Shown here in pieces: positions 33,605-44,535 of a stretch of DNA of 64,000 nucleotides (its first letter is position 1; the number at the start of each line of letters is the position of its first letter). This stretch comes from Isochrysis galbana (lineage: Eukaryota; Haptophyta; Isochrysidales; Isochrysidaceae). A program made the translations under genes and the position numbers. The notes beneath the pieces were generated by a model, which saw nothing but the letters and a program-made list of their open reading frames with translations, was not told the DNA's origin and did not search any database. The stretch lies in the NCBI GenBank assembly GCA_018136815.1, contig CM030931.1, positions 299,731 through 363,730 on the forward strand. Reading direction: 5' to 3'.

Positions 33605-33795
33605 GAAGGACGAAGAACAAAAAACACTTCTTAAAAATATCTCCTACGTGCGCGGCTTAAGGCAGCATGCTAAACCTTAACAGCCATCAACCCCTTTCCC
33701 AGTTCCCTCTTTAGCGGGGAAACTGAAACTGGTTCTGGGGTGACCGTGGGCGCTGCTTTGGTCAGGAGTTGGAGAGAAGAGGGCGGGAGACTGTG
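33605..33795 (-). mobile_element. LINE 3' end fragment, inverted relative to the next LINE
   Basis: Read on the minus strand, this matches the 3' untranslated region of the LINE at 34043-35500: CTCCCGCCC, CTCTTCTCTCCAAC, TCCCCGCTAAAGAGGGAACT, then a GCGCACGTAGGAGAT block and a T-rich end. Only the terminal roughly 190 bp are present, as expected for a 5'-truncated insertion. Together with the neighbour it mimics long terminal inverted repeats. Confidence 0.7.
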
Positions 33796-34042
33796 GCGTC
33801 ATCTACTCGATGGCGTGGCTCGTACCTCTCTTACTCTCGTAAATTATTCCCACTGGTCCATCGATGACATTCACCGGCTTATCACGCGAAGGTTCTAAGT
33901 TCTATTAGATGATGTTTCGCATGTCTAGCCCCCAACCCCCAGACACCCCCCCCACACGCCCTCCCCAACCCAGCCCCGCCCGGCCTGCGGCAGCGCGCAG
34001 CGGCGTACTTTATTAGCAACTTGCTTCAACTTGCTTCCACTT

Positions 34043-35200
34043 TGGATACGCCATAGAGGCAAATACATATCGGTAGGCCCACTTCTCAAGTCGTGGGAGA
34101 AGATATCCGAATGGTCTAGAGCAAGGCTTCTAGAAGCCACCGCTAACTATATGGACCTTCTTAGAAAGCATGCGACAACCCCACCCCCCGCTCCGGAGGA
34201 GCACGAACTAGCCCCGCAAGAAGATCCAGACGCACACGATCTAGGAGACCTTCTTGTGGACAAAGATCATAACTACTATTTGAACCGGAAGGGCGACTAC
34301 CACGAAGTTAAGCTCAATGTAATGGGAGAACCCCATATCTGCGAACGGATCAGCCCGCAGCTAATACCCAACGAGCTATACACTCCGCTGAAGTGGGGAC
34401 GAGCGTACGACGGGCCAGCGGATACGGCGTATCCGATACCTCAGGAATACACACTCAAAGGCACGCATAAAACGCTAGAAGAGATAAACGTCAAGGCCTT
34501 GACTAAAGCGTTCCTCGCTATGAGGAAACCGAAGGCACAAAAATCCACACTAAGATGGGAAAAGAGGTTACCTGTCCTCTCGGGGAAGTGGAAACAAGTA
34601 TCGCAACTATACAAGTATAACTTTCTGACACCAAGGGACTCCTATATGCACTTCAAACACGTTTTACACAGGAGAATAGCTACAGCGAATCGTTTTGCTG
34701 ACGATCCAACATGTCGCTTTTGCGGCATAGCACCCGAGAGTTCCACGCATTTAGCCTCCTGTATCGCGACGGAGCCCGTTTTCGAATTCATAGAGGGACT
34801 TTTAGGGATTAACCTTAGGCCGGGATCTGAAGTAGCCCAGCGCCTTTTCTGCTATCAAGTGGATAGACCGCACCCCTCCTCGGGATACTTAGGTATCCTG
34901 GCATGGAGGTATATCCTAACGGACTTCTATAACATACAATACGGTAACGCGGACGGGAGGTCCGCTAAGTCGATCTTAAGAGCGATCCTTGCGAGATACC
35001 ACTTACTAGTAACGGCGAAAGTCGGATTCTTTCAGCGACTAAAGCAACAACGAGAGAATATGGGGCTACACGCCCCGAGCAACAAACATATTAAGAAAAT
35101 GATAAGCCCCCTCTACGCGGTGGATAAAGACTTCAACCTAGAAATATCGGAAGACCTCCGGCAGGCGGCGGGAGGTCTGGATATGCGCAACATCGCCTAA
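34043..35200 (+). pseudogene. LINE ORF2 C-terminal part (zinc-binding region)
   Basis: The open frame enters from the target site without a native start and runs about 385 residues. Residues around 34710-34755 (TCRFCGIAPESSTHLASC) form the C-x2-C-x(n)-H-x4-C knuckle found after the reverse transcriptase of many LINEs. It is preceded by the usual W..l....T.R..Fk..LHRR..T pattern. The RT and endonuclease are lost to 5' truncation. The frame has no internal stops, so the insertion is fairly young. Confidence 0.78.
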
Positions 35201-35500
35201 AGTAGTTTAACCTCTCTTAATAGAGACCCCAACGGACGGCAAGAGTGACGCTAGGAGATATAAGAGAAGGAAATTCAAGCCGAGCCGGAGCAAAGGAGAA
35301 GCCATAGTCTCCCGCCCCCTTCTCTCCAACCCCTGGCCGAAGCAGCGCGCGCGGTCTCCCCGGAACCAGCTTCTCCGCTAAAGAGGGAACTGGGGAAGGG
35401 GAAGGGGGTTGTTAGGGGTTAAGGGTGGGCGGTAGGGAGGTCCACAAGCACACTGCCTCATGTCGCACACGTAGCGGAGATTTTCAAGAAGATTTTTTTT
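34043..35500 (+). mobile_element. 5'-truncated LINE with exact 18-bp target duplication
   Basis: The insertion is bracketed by TTCAACTTGCTTCCACTT at 34025-34042 and 35501-35518. It ends in a T10 run after AAGAAGA. It carries the C-terminal part of a LINE ORF and about 300 bp of 3' untranslated sequence. The target is an array of AACTTGC words (34015-34042 and 35501-35590), itself probably an older transposon end. Confidence 0.85.
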
Positions 35501-35519
35501 TTCAACTTGCTTCCACTTG

Positions 35520-36053
35520 CGACGTTTCTTACCCAACTTGCGCATGCCCGGATTTCTTACCTAACTTGCGAATAAACTTGCCGGCAAGTCTGGTCAAGGT
35601 CAAGCCCAAGTACAAGTACTAATGCTCAGTTAGATTATTATTATATATGACTGCGGGGGTTGGGAGAGGGGAGCGGTCGGCGCGTGCTCCATCGCTAATC
35701 GCTAATCGCTACAACTATAACACTACTTTTTGAAATAAGAATAAAGTGTGTTGATTTGTGCTTGCAGGCGCGGCTTTACGCCAATACATATATTGTATTT
35801 TTCGTTCGTCTATTTCGGGGCTGGCGCGCGATCCGTGTCCAAATCAAACGTTGTCGGCGCATCGGAGGGCGGGAGGAAGGGAAGGTGGTGGTGGGGGGGG
35901 AGACAGAGAGAGCGAACAGAGGAGAGAGAGGGAGAAGGAGGGGGAGGGAGGGAGAGGCGAGGCGGGGTGAGTGTGTACGAAGGGTGAAGCAGATAAACCG
36001 CTGGCGACCGGCCTCATCAAACAGCCAGCTCCCCGTTTCGCGCCGTGCAAGCC
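35520..36053. other. Intergenic, AACTTGC array and purine-rich leader
   Basis: 35501-35595 contains at least five AACTTGC words and a GCCGGC-centred palindrome. 35870-35975 is a purine tract (here on the coding strand) before the axonemal gene. Confidence 0.4.
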
Positions 36054-38220
36054 ATGTCTGCCGGAGGGCAGAGCATCGCCGGCCGTCTGACGCCAGGTGT
36101 GCATGGAGGGGAGAGTTCTGCAGAGAGGGAGGGAGGGAGTGGGTGGATGGGTGTGTGTGGGGGGGGGGGGGGGGGTTGGAGGGGGGGGGGGGGGGGGGGG
36201 AGGAGAAGGGTTTCTGACCTAGGGTGCGCAGGGCTGCACAGAGTCTGCTGCTGTGCAAGCAGCGATGAAGGCAAAGGAAGGGATCAAAGGAGGGAAGGAA
36301 ATGTGGAAAGAGGGAAGGAGAGTCGCGGAGGGGAGGGGGAGGGGGGTCAGGCGCTGGCTGTGAGCAGGGAGGGACAAGGAAGAAGGGGCTCAATCGGGAA
36401 GAGGGGTGTTGAAAGGTGAGGGGAGGCAAGTGCAGAGAGGGGTGTGGCCCTAAAGCATCGGAATGCCCCAGAGCAGTGCACACGTTCATGTGGGCTCAGG
36501 GCCTCTTGCCTCACTCCCTTATTCACCACGACACCCGTCACCCCTCACAGCTCAACGAGCGGAAGCTGACGCAGCCAGAATTCGGGCGCGGCGAGAGCGA
36601 CAGCTCCAAGGCAGCACTCCAGGGCCTGGAGCATATGATACACGGCCAAGCTCTGCCGATAGAGGCTCGGTCTGTAGGCACTGGCCCCGCGCCGGAGTTC
36701 GCGCCGTTTCCAGTACCTCAAGCATTCAGCCATTCCTGACTCTGCAACCCTCAGGCACGACCGTCATCCGCATTCCGTTCGAGAACCCAGCGCTCGGGTG
36801 ATCTGAAACCTAGGGAAGGTGGCGATCCGGGAGCATACAATCCATACTCACAGAGCAGCTTACTGACAAGGACCTTCAATAGGTCATCTTCAGTAGGGGC
36901 AGGCTTCTTCGGATCCTCATCGAAGCCATCGTCTATTGAAAAAGGTGCCGATAGCCCTGGTCCTGGTGCGTACGACACGAGGCCCGTGACACCACAGGGC
37001 GGAAAAGCGTCCGCGATGTTCGCGTCACAGAGTAAACGCGAGGGAGGCATTTCGCGCTCAAGCTCGTCACCCGGGGTGGGCACCTACTCGCCGAGATATG
37101 CTGATGGGCCTGCAACCATGTCCTCGGCTTTCAAATCGTCGGAGCCGCGATTCAAGGATATTACGGCCGCACAGGATGTCAATGTGGGTCCTGGGACGTA
37201 TTCGCAGGTGAGTGTAGCTGGTGGAAGGCATAAGGCAGGCCTTGAAGAGGCCACAATTGGCTGTGGTGTGCCATACTGTGTGTTCCTGCCATCTTCCGCA
37301 GGACTTCGGGACGGTCAGCCAAGCTCTCACTAGATCGGCAATGCAACGCTCCGCTTCTGCGGCGTTTGGCTCTTCTTCTAGACGCAATGTGGACATTGAG
37401 GACTCGGGGAGCCCAGGTCCGGGTGCATACGACTGCCCATCTACGTTGGCAAGACCCGACTCCCGCCCATCAGCCGCCTTTCAATCAGCATCCCCTCGCC
37501 AGGTGAGGTCTCACGCTGCCAGTTGGGTCCTGGTCCCAATCCCTTGCATTTCTTGATGGGTCCCAAGTACCCCGATCGCTTGGCACACTACAGGCGGTGG
37601 TCACGCACAAGGATGTCGGCGATCCTGGCGCATACAATCCCTACGCTGAATCTTCACTATCCGCAGCCGGCAAAACCTTCAATAGGTCGATCGCTGCTGG
37701 CGCGGGCTTCTTTGGCAGCACATCTACCCGTGGCATAGTGTCTCCCCCCGTGCAGGGAAAGGACTCGCCTGGCCCTTGCGCCTATGACACACATCCGCAA
37801 CGTCGAGTGGAGTGCAAGCCCTCTGCCGCTTTTTTGTCGCAAAGTCCGCGCGGCATGCCACTGCCCGGCTCCGTGTCCGCACCAGGCGCTGGCACATACT
37901 CGCCCAAGTATGATGATGCGCCAAGAGGGGGTGCCGCCGTTTTCAAATCGACCGAACCGCGTTTCAAGCACGACCGCGAGCGAGAGCTGATGGCAGAGGT
38001 TGGGCCTGGAAAATACTCGCAGGTGAGCTAGTCTTCATGAGCCTAAACATGACCATCGTTCTCCTTTCGGCACTCATTCGATCGGTGTCGCGATGGCACG
38101 TATGTGACCCTGTCCATCCCCCTCGCCCTTCAGAATACTGGAACCCTGTGTGAGAGTGTACGGAATAGCAGCAAAAATCTCTCGACCGCGTTTGCGTCAA
38201 CAACCCTCCGGGACTTGTGA
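36054..38220 (+). CDS. STPGR/SHIPPO-repeat axonemal protein (443 aa), 6 exons
   Basis: Exons: 36054-36096, 36551-36669, 36755-37207, 37302-37502, 37594-38022 and 38134-38220; all junctions are GT-AG and keep frame. The protein has about ten sperm-tail PG-rich motifs, for example STPGPGAYDT, GDPGAYNPY (twice), DSPGPGAYDT, SPGVGTYSP, NVGPGTYS, GSPGPGAYDC, APGAGTYSP and EVGPGKYS. They alternate with FxSxSxR phosphorylatable linkers. Such proteins (ODF3/CIMAP family) lie inside or along axonemal microtubules, so the organism is expected to build flagella. Exons 3 and 5 encode similar long units (GDPGAYNPY...FNRS...GAGFFGS...SPGP.AYDT...SAF/AAF), pointing to an internal duplication of a two-repeat block. 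The exon 2 / exon 3 boundary is the least certain. Confidence 0.85.
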
Positions 38221-39084
38221 TCGGGCCGTGTGTATGTCACGCCAAGTGCGCCAGCGGTGAGGCCGTCCATTTTTGGCGCGTTCGCTTAAGGTCAGGTAGA
38301 TCACCCGTCACCCGCCACTGAAATCGAGTAGTGATGGGGAGGGCGAGGGCCCAGGGCGATGGTGATTTCAACGAGTTGACAATAGTAGCCCGGTCACTCA
38401 CTCATTTTAACCACTATTTCCCACCTCCCCTGGGTGTCCAAGGATTCCGCAGGGTCCCCCCCTACCTGCCCCGGCAATTCCCTCCCCCCCTCCGAACAAC
38501 CCCCTCCCGCTCCACGAAGGGCGATGGCGTCGGTGAGGGACTCCCCTTCCTTCCCCCGCGCGTGGCGGGCTATTTTGGGAGATTGAGGCGGGCGCTCACG
38601 GGAGGGAATCAGGGTGGTGAATTTAGGGCGCATCACTCTTAGAAATGCGGAGCTTCCGCGATGTCCGATCGCGCGTGATCGTCCGAAGAATGGCCAAGAG
38701 GTGGTGGCCATGCAGAGCCCAGAGCTCCTCCCCCTGTCTCTAGCTCTATTAAGTCCTCGACGGTGGGAGCCGCCTCGCAGGCTGAAGCCCCCGCCGAACG
38801 GCTATCTCGGAAGCCGGAGTCGACACTTGACCCGGGCTCCTAGAAACAGGTTTGCCCCGGAGATAGTCGCGACCCGACTCTCCGAAATTCGTGTACGTCT
38901 ATAAGTTTTCTATTACTCCGCACGCTATTAGGATGTTAGGGGCCGTTTCTCGCTCGCTGCCCCTCTTGGAATCTGTTTCTACGGATATTATCCTGTCTTG
39001 CGCTTTCTTTCTTCTAACTCTCCTAGGTCTTTCGACGCATCTTCATCCCTGGATTCACCCCCCGACGGCCTTGCCCAAGGGGGC
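38221..39084. other. Intergenic, nothing firm
   Basis: Open frames on the minus strand near 38394-38711 show no domain. The sequence may be decayed interior of the adjacent LTR relic. Confidence 0.3.
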
Positions 39085-39560
39085 TGGAGGAGGACGGGCT
39101 TGGGTGATGACGAGCGCGGCGACGGAGTGGACATTTTCGTGGTGATTGTGAGCGTGGGCAGGGGTGGTTGTGCTAGTGTGGTAGTTGAGTGTTAATTAAG
39201 AAAGGCTGAAACGAGGACGAGAACGGGGCGAGAACGAGATCGAGAACGAGGAACGAGGGACGAGAGGCTACCAGGGCCGACCGAACAAAAACATGCCGAA
39301 GGACAACGGCAGACGCGCCACACTCACGCCAACGCCAACACTGTCGACACTAACTAACATCTAACATATCTTCCCCACAACCACAAACCGACAGAGAGAG
39401 AACAAACAAGGAAGACAAGGAAGAGAAAGCCGACAAGAGAGCGACGATGCGACGGACCATCCGACGGCGAATAATCGACAGCTACGCGCGAAGAATAAAA
39501 GTAGCACTTAAAGTAGAAGGTAAGGAGAGAATCGCGAATCGTAGAACACCTCCTATTAAA
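39085..39560 (-). mobile_element. LTR retrotransposon remnant C (diverged)
   Basis: On the minus strand, words such as CGTCGGATGGTCCGTCGC, GCTCTCTTGTCGGCTTTC and CGTTCTCG repeats match the LTR/leader of the copies at 18578 and 59729. A gag-like start, MSTPSPRSSSPKPVLLQPP, is encoded just downstream (ATG ending near 39133). The LTR 5' edge is not preserved. Confidence 0.55.
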
Positions 39561-40343
39561 TGAAAACACTGATGGACGAGAGCACGCCTACGGGTCTCGC
39601 CTCATTCATCGATGAGCGCCGGATCTGGCACTGTCATATTCATAGAGAGAGAGAGGATGGCCGCGTATGCAGCCTCAACGTGGAGGCTCGTCAGCCACGC
39701 GTGGACGGCCACGCCGGTGAGTTGATCCTAGTTCTCCACGCTGACTTCGAGAGAGGGCGAATGATTCCTGCGAGGGGCGGGTTGGGATGGTCGGGGCGGG
39801 GCCTCTGGTAGCCAAGGTAGCCGCGTGCGCGCGCTGTGAGGAGCTGGGTGGGCTGCGCGGGCAATGATGCCCGAGGGTCAAGGGGTGGTTGGACTATCGG
39901 CAGCCCGACACGGCGCTGCATCGGCATCGGGCGGGAATCGAATGCCAAATGCAGCTTGGATATTAAGGAACCGATCCCCCCTCCCCCGCGGGCGCGACCG
40001 CAAATTCTTTACGGGTAGAGCGCGAACGCGGGTGACGGAGGGGGAGAGAATCGCACCATTTCTTGGCGAAGATTTTCGTAATGGCAGGTGGTCCCCCTGC
40101 CCCCTGGAGATTTTTATTGGGCATCGGGCCACGGTCAAAAAATGCAGTCCAACCCTTATCCCTTATTACTAGTAGTTAAAGAGCCTCGGTTTGACCGCCC
40201 TACATCTCGGAATACATAGCAGGTAAAACCATCTACGCTGGTGGTGCATGTACAATAAATTAAAGCAAGGGCATCAGTGTCGAGCGGCGGCCGCCGGGCC
40301 GGACGCATTTATAGGTCTTCGACAGTAAAATAGGAGTAGCTGT
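39561..40343. repeat. Intergenic with dispersed repeat copy 2 (40045-40215)
   Basis: 40045-40215 pairs with 32020-32190 (see there). Nothing else recognised. Confidence 0.55.
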
Positions 40344-43300
40344 TCACAAGGACATCACGAAATGAACGCCAGCTATCGCGTCTTTTTTGAGACTCCACCG
40401 CCAGGAGTTGCGGCGCTGTTGCGAGATCCTATCGCTAGCACGCCAGCTTCGCTTGGGCGGCGACGGTGGCGGCGTTCTCTCGGCCTCTGGCTCGAGGGGC
40501 TCACAGCGCACCCTCTCCGCCTCGGCCGTGCGGCCGAGCTCATCAAGCAGATTGGCAAGTTTTTGGCGCAGCGCACGAGCCTCGCCTTCGGGCGCGCCGC
40601 GCATCTCGCGGCACTCCTCAAAGGCCTCGCGGAGGAGCGGCTCGGCGTCGGCCGATGCGCCGCACTCGCACAGCAGCGCGGCGAGGCCCTCGAGCGCTGC
40701 GATCGTGTCCGGGTGGCGGTTGCCGAGCGCCTCTCGCGAGCCCTCGAGCACCTCACGCAGCACCGGTTCGGCTTCGTCGAGCCGACCGGCCTCGCGCAGC
40801 ATAGTAGCGAGCTGGTTGGCGCTTGCAAGCGTGGCCAGGTTAGTTGCTCCGAGCATCTCACGCCGCACCGATAGCGCCTCCCTTAGCAACGGCTCGGCCC
40901 GATCTGGCTGGCCGCGCGCCTGGAGCAGCATCACAAGGTTATCGACGTACATCAGCGTGTCAGGGTGCTGCCTGCCCAGCATCTCATGCGCCGCGTCGAG
41001 TGCCTCGCGATATAGGGTCTCGGCCTCAGCCAGATTTCCTCGCCCTTCAAGGAGGACGGCAAGATTATTCAACGAGGCGAGCGTATCTCCATGCCGCGCG
41101 CCGAGCACCTCACGCTGCACGCTGAGCGCCTCGCGGTAAAGGGCCTCCGCCTCTTCCAGCTCGCCGCGGCTCTTGAGTAGCAGCGCAAGGTTATTCATCG
41201 AGACGAGCGTCTCGGGATGGCGTGCGCCGAGCTGCTCGCGCCTGCCGGCGAGCGCCTCGCGTTGAAGCGCCTCAGCCTCGTCGAGTTCACCCGATGCGTA
41301 GAGCATCAGTGCGAGATTGTTGGCCGCAGCGAGCGTATCAGCGTGCCGCGCGCCGAGAACCTCCTGTGAGGCGCTAAGCGCCTCGCGCAGCAGCGGCGCC
41401 GCTTCGGCGAGCTTGCCCTGCTCGTGTAGCACTGAGGCTAAGTTGCTGAGTAGCGTGAGCGTGTCGGGGTGCCGCTCTCCCATCACCTCGCGCGACGCCT
41501 CCAACGCCTGACGATAGCACGGCTCCGCCTCGTCCAACTTGCCCTGCGCCTCGAGCGCGACAGCTAGGTTATTGGTCGAGGCCAACGTGTCGCGATGGCG
41601 CGCGCCGAGCGATGAGCGGCGTGCGGCTAGCGCCTCGCTCTGAAATGTCTCGGCCTCGGCCATGCGGCCCTGGTCAAGAAGCAGCTCTGCGAGCAGGTTG
41701 AGCGGGTGCAGCGTCTCGGCGTGGAGCGCGCCAAGCGCTTCGCGGCAGCCGGCCACACTCTCGCGGAGCAGAGCTTCCGCCTCGTCCTCAGCGCCTCCAC
41801 GGGCGAAGAGCAGGCAAGCGAGGGCGGTAAGCGAGCCGAGCGTTGCCGGATGGCTCGCGCCGAGCGCGGCCCGTCGCCCTTCTGCCGCCATGCGGTGGAG
41901 CATCTCAGCCTCAACGGCCTCACCGCGCGCCACCAGCAGCTCGGCAAGGCTAGCCGCGCTCTCGAGCGTCTCGGCGTGCGTCTCGCCGAGCGCGGCGCGC
42001 CGACCGTCGAGCGCCTCACGGTAGAGGAGCTCGGCGGTTGCGAGCTGCCCCGCACGCTGGAGGGCTGCGCCGAAGAGCGCGAGTGCACGCAGGCTCTCGA
42101 CGTGCTGCGGTCCGCAAGTCTCGCGCCGCGCACTTAGCAACCGGCGCGCTAGCTGCACAGCCTGGGCCGCCTCGCCGCGCTCAAGCAGCACGCCCACGAG
42201 CTCGGAGAGAGCACGGAGTGAGCCGTCAGCGAGAGGACCGAGCCAGGCGCAGCGCGAGCGGTAGAGCTCGCGCACCACCCGCTCTGCTTCCTCCAGCCGC
42301 CCCTGCGCGCGCAGCAGCCCGCCTAGCCCCTCGAGCAGCGCGTCGGGCGGCGGTGCACCCGCTAGTGAGCCCTCGAGAGCGCGCAGGCCCTCCTCTAGCA
42401 GCGGCTCGCGCAGCTTGGCACGCACAGCCTCGTTAAAGCCGATGGCACCGCGAGCCACTGCTGCAAGCCGAAGGATGGCGTCGCGATCCGACGCGAGCGA
42501 GGCCGTCGCCGAGCGCACGTCGACACGGCCAAGTAGCGCGGTGCATATTACAGGTGATGCAGCGAGCGGCTCGCTCGCGCCGGGCGTGGGAAGTGTGGCG
42601 ATGGTCAGCGGTATGCGCGCTTCAGCGGCCGTAGCAAGCTCCCAGAGGCACCACGCGCGACGGAGCGGGGCGGGATCGCGCCAGCAGGGCAGCACGAGGC
42701 ACGCCTCGCCTGCCGCACACATTGCTTCGCGTAGCCATTCGGTCCACCACACAGCGGGCTTGGCGCTGTTCCGCTCGGCCGAGCGCGACTGGTCGAGCGC
42801 AAACACGTCGAGCCACAGATAGATGTGCTGGCCGACGGCCTCAAGCGTGGCAACATGCGCCTCGAGCGTCTCAACCAGCTCGAGGAAGGAAGACTCCCAC
42901 GCATGGATCACGAACAAGTTAGCGCGACCGACAATTGGCGCAGGTGGCGCATCGAAAGCTCCCGACTCGTCTACCACCGACTCGGCGCTGCTAATTGACT
43001 CACTGCCGACAGAGCGTGCTCCACCGGAGCGCCGACCAAGCGAGCACGCGTCAGGCGAGAGAGAACGCTGAGAGCCGAGTCCCAGCTGCGAGAGCGTCGA
43101 GCGCTGCGAAAGCGTCGAGTGCGAGAACATCGAACTGCGTCGCGAATAGCCCGGCCGCGCAAAGAGCGATGGCCGGAGCGGCTCATCGGCACGCGGCGAG
43201 GGAATAGCGTCGAATCGGCTTTCCCGCCACCGTCTGTATAGCGAGGGTGAGCCCGCCGAGCCCCTGCCCTCCTCCTCCTCCTTCTCCAGCGCACTGAGGA

Positions 43301-43847
43301 GCGCGCCTCCACTGCTTTCACAGAGCGGAGCCACAACCCTCCTCACGACTTGCGCCGTGGATGCTGCGCCAAGCTCCGCGCGGTGAGCGTCGACAAACGC
43401 CTTGAGGCAGTGCAGAGAAACACCATGCTTCGACAGCGGCGCAATACCCGCGCAATCGGCAGCCCCTAGAACCAGAGAAGGCTCTCCCTCTCCTTCTGGT
43501 TGAACCTCGAGTTCATGGGCTGCCCCAGCACCCACGACTCTCGCGGGCGTTCCCACGAGCTCTGGGCGGGTATCGCATCGCAGGATAGTCACCCACGCGC
43601 CTGCGGCTGGAACCGGCACCGCGGGCACCGCAGGAGACTGTGATAGGGCTGGAGGAGTTTTGTGTTCGGACTGCGGCCATGGCGGAGTCTTGTCGATGCG
43701 AGGCGGAGGAGAAGCCAAGGCCTCTCTGAGGGCATGTGGGCTGCGAGGGGAAGGAAGAGTGGCCAGCAAGGTGAAGGAGGCCTCCGAGCACAAGCGTTTC
43801 GTGCTGTGCGGCGGGGCGGAGGCGGGAGACGAGCAGGCAGAGCCCAT
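40344..43847 (-). CDS. TIR-like domain plus ~14 kinesin-light-chain-type TPRs, acylated N-terminus (1167 aa)
   Basis: From the Met at 43847 the protein starts MGSACSSPAS, a good N-myristoylation (Gly2, Ser6) and palmitoylation (Cys5) site. An in-frame Met 32 residues upstream lies in CT-repeat sequence and is probably untranslated. Residues about 145-190 (GVSLHCLKAFVDAH, TAQVVRRVVAPL) and 309-420 (LFVIHAWESSFLELVETL, IYLWLDVFALDQ, EACLVLPCWRDP, RRAWCLWELATAAE) resemble the TIR-like module seen ahead of TPRs in many protist proteins. WCLWEL carries the Glu in the position of the TIR 'W..EL' motif. From about 490 to 1140 there are roughly 14 TPR units of 42 residues (GARHPETLVSMNNLALLLKS type), which at DNA level form a 126-bp tandem array. 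No nucleotide-binding domain is present. It is likely a membrane-tethered signalling or immune-type scaffold; function inferred. No introns. Confidence 0.83.
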   Translation of the reverse strand: MGSACSSPASAPPHSTKRLCSEASFTLLATLPSPRSPHALREALASPPPRIDKTPPWPQSEHKTPPALSQSPAVPAVPVPAAGAWVTILRCDTRPELVGTPARVVGAGAAHELEVQPEGEGEPSLVLGAADCAGIAPLSKHGVSLHCLKAFVDAHRAELGAASTAQVVRRVVAPLCESSGGALLSALEKEEEEGRGSAGSPSLYRRWRESRFDAIPSPRADEPLRPSLFARPGYSRRSSMFSHSTLSQRSTLSQLGLGSQRSLSPDACSLGRRSGGARSVGSESISSAESVVDESGAFDAPPAPIVGRANLFVIHAWESSFLELVETLEAHVATLEAVGQHIYLWLDVFALDQSRSAERNSAKPAVWWTEWLREAMCAAGEACLVLPCWRDPAPLRRAWCLWELATAAEARIPLTIATLPTPGASEPLAASPVICTALLGRVDVRSATASLASDRDAILRLAAVARGAIGFNEAVRAKLREPLLEEGLRALEGSLAGAPPPDALLEGLGGLLRAQGRLEEAERVVRELYRSRCAWLGPLADGSLRALSELVGVLLERGEAAQAVQLARRLLSARRETCGPQHVESLRALALFGAALQRAGQLATAELLYREALDGRRAALGETHAETLESAASLAELLVARGEAVEAEMLHRMAAEGRRAALGASHPATLGSLTALACLLFARGGAEDEAEALLRESVAGCREALGALHAETLHPLNLLAELLLDQGRMAEAETFQSEALAARRSSLGARHRDTLASTNNLAVALEAQGKLDEAEPCYRQALEASREVMGERHPDTLTLLSNLASVLHEQGKLAEAAPLLREALSASQEVLGARHADTLAAANNLALMLYASGELDEAEALQREALAGRREQLGARHPETLVSMNNLALLLKSRGELEEAEALYREALSVQREVLGARHGDTLASLNNLAVLLEGRGNLAEAETLYREALDAAHEMLGRQHPDTLMYVDNLVMLLQARGQPDRAEPLLREALSVRREMLGATNLATLASANQLATMLREAGRLDEAEPVLREVLEGSREALGNRHPDTIAALEGLAALLCECGASADAEPLLREAFEECREMRGAPEGEARALRQKLANLLDELGRTAEAERVRCEPLEPEAERTPPPSPPKRSWRASDRISQQRRNSWRWSLKKDAIAGVHFVMSL

Positions 43848-43856
43848 TGGAGGGAC

Positions 43857-43945
43857 GGGGGAGAGAGAGAGAGAGGGAGGGAGAGAGAGAGAGAGGGAGG
43901 GAGAGAGAGAGGGCGGGAGAGAGAAGAGAAAGAGAGAGAACACAG
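43857..43945 (-). promoter_or_regulatory. GA tract (CT on coding strand) upstream of the TIR-like/TPR gene
   Basis: Almost pure GA on the plus strand, within 10 bp of the preferred start codon. Confidence 0.4.
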
Positions 43946-44138
43946 GAGAAAGGATGGCTGCGGGGGAGTGGAAGAGGGTCAGTTCATCACGGGGGGTCCA
44001 CGTATAAGAGGTGAATTCCTTTTGTCCAGTGAGAGAGTATTAGAGTAGGAGTATATATACGGAGCGAGATTGGCAGTGTGGGGTGAGGATGAGAATCGAC
44101 GAGGGGGAAACACCATGAAAAACAGATGCATTGGGCGG

Positions 44139-44535
<397 letters not shown>

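Noticed and set aside
33605-35410. A DNA transposon with ~110-bp terminal inverted repeats carrying a zinc-finger protein
   Set aside because: The inverted repeats are 3' ends of two LINE copies in opposite orientation; the larger copy has its own 18-bp target duplication that excludes the left repeat.
40373-42137. Ala/Arg-rich frames on both strands across the TPR gene
   Set aside because: Shadows of the 126-bp TPR array; the 40344-43847 minus frame gives canonical TPR consensus.
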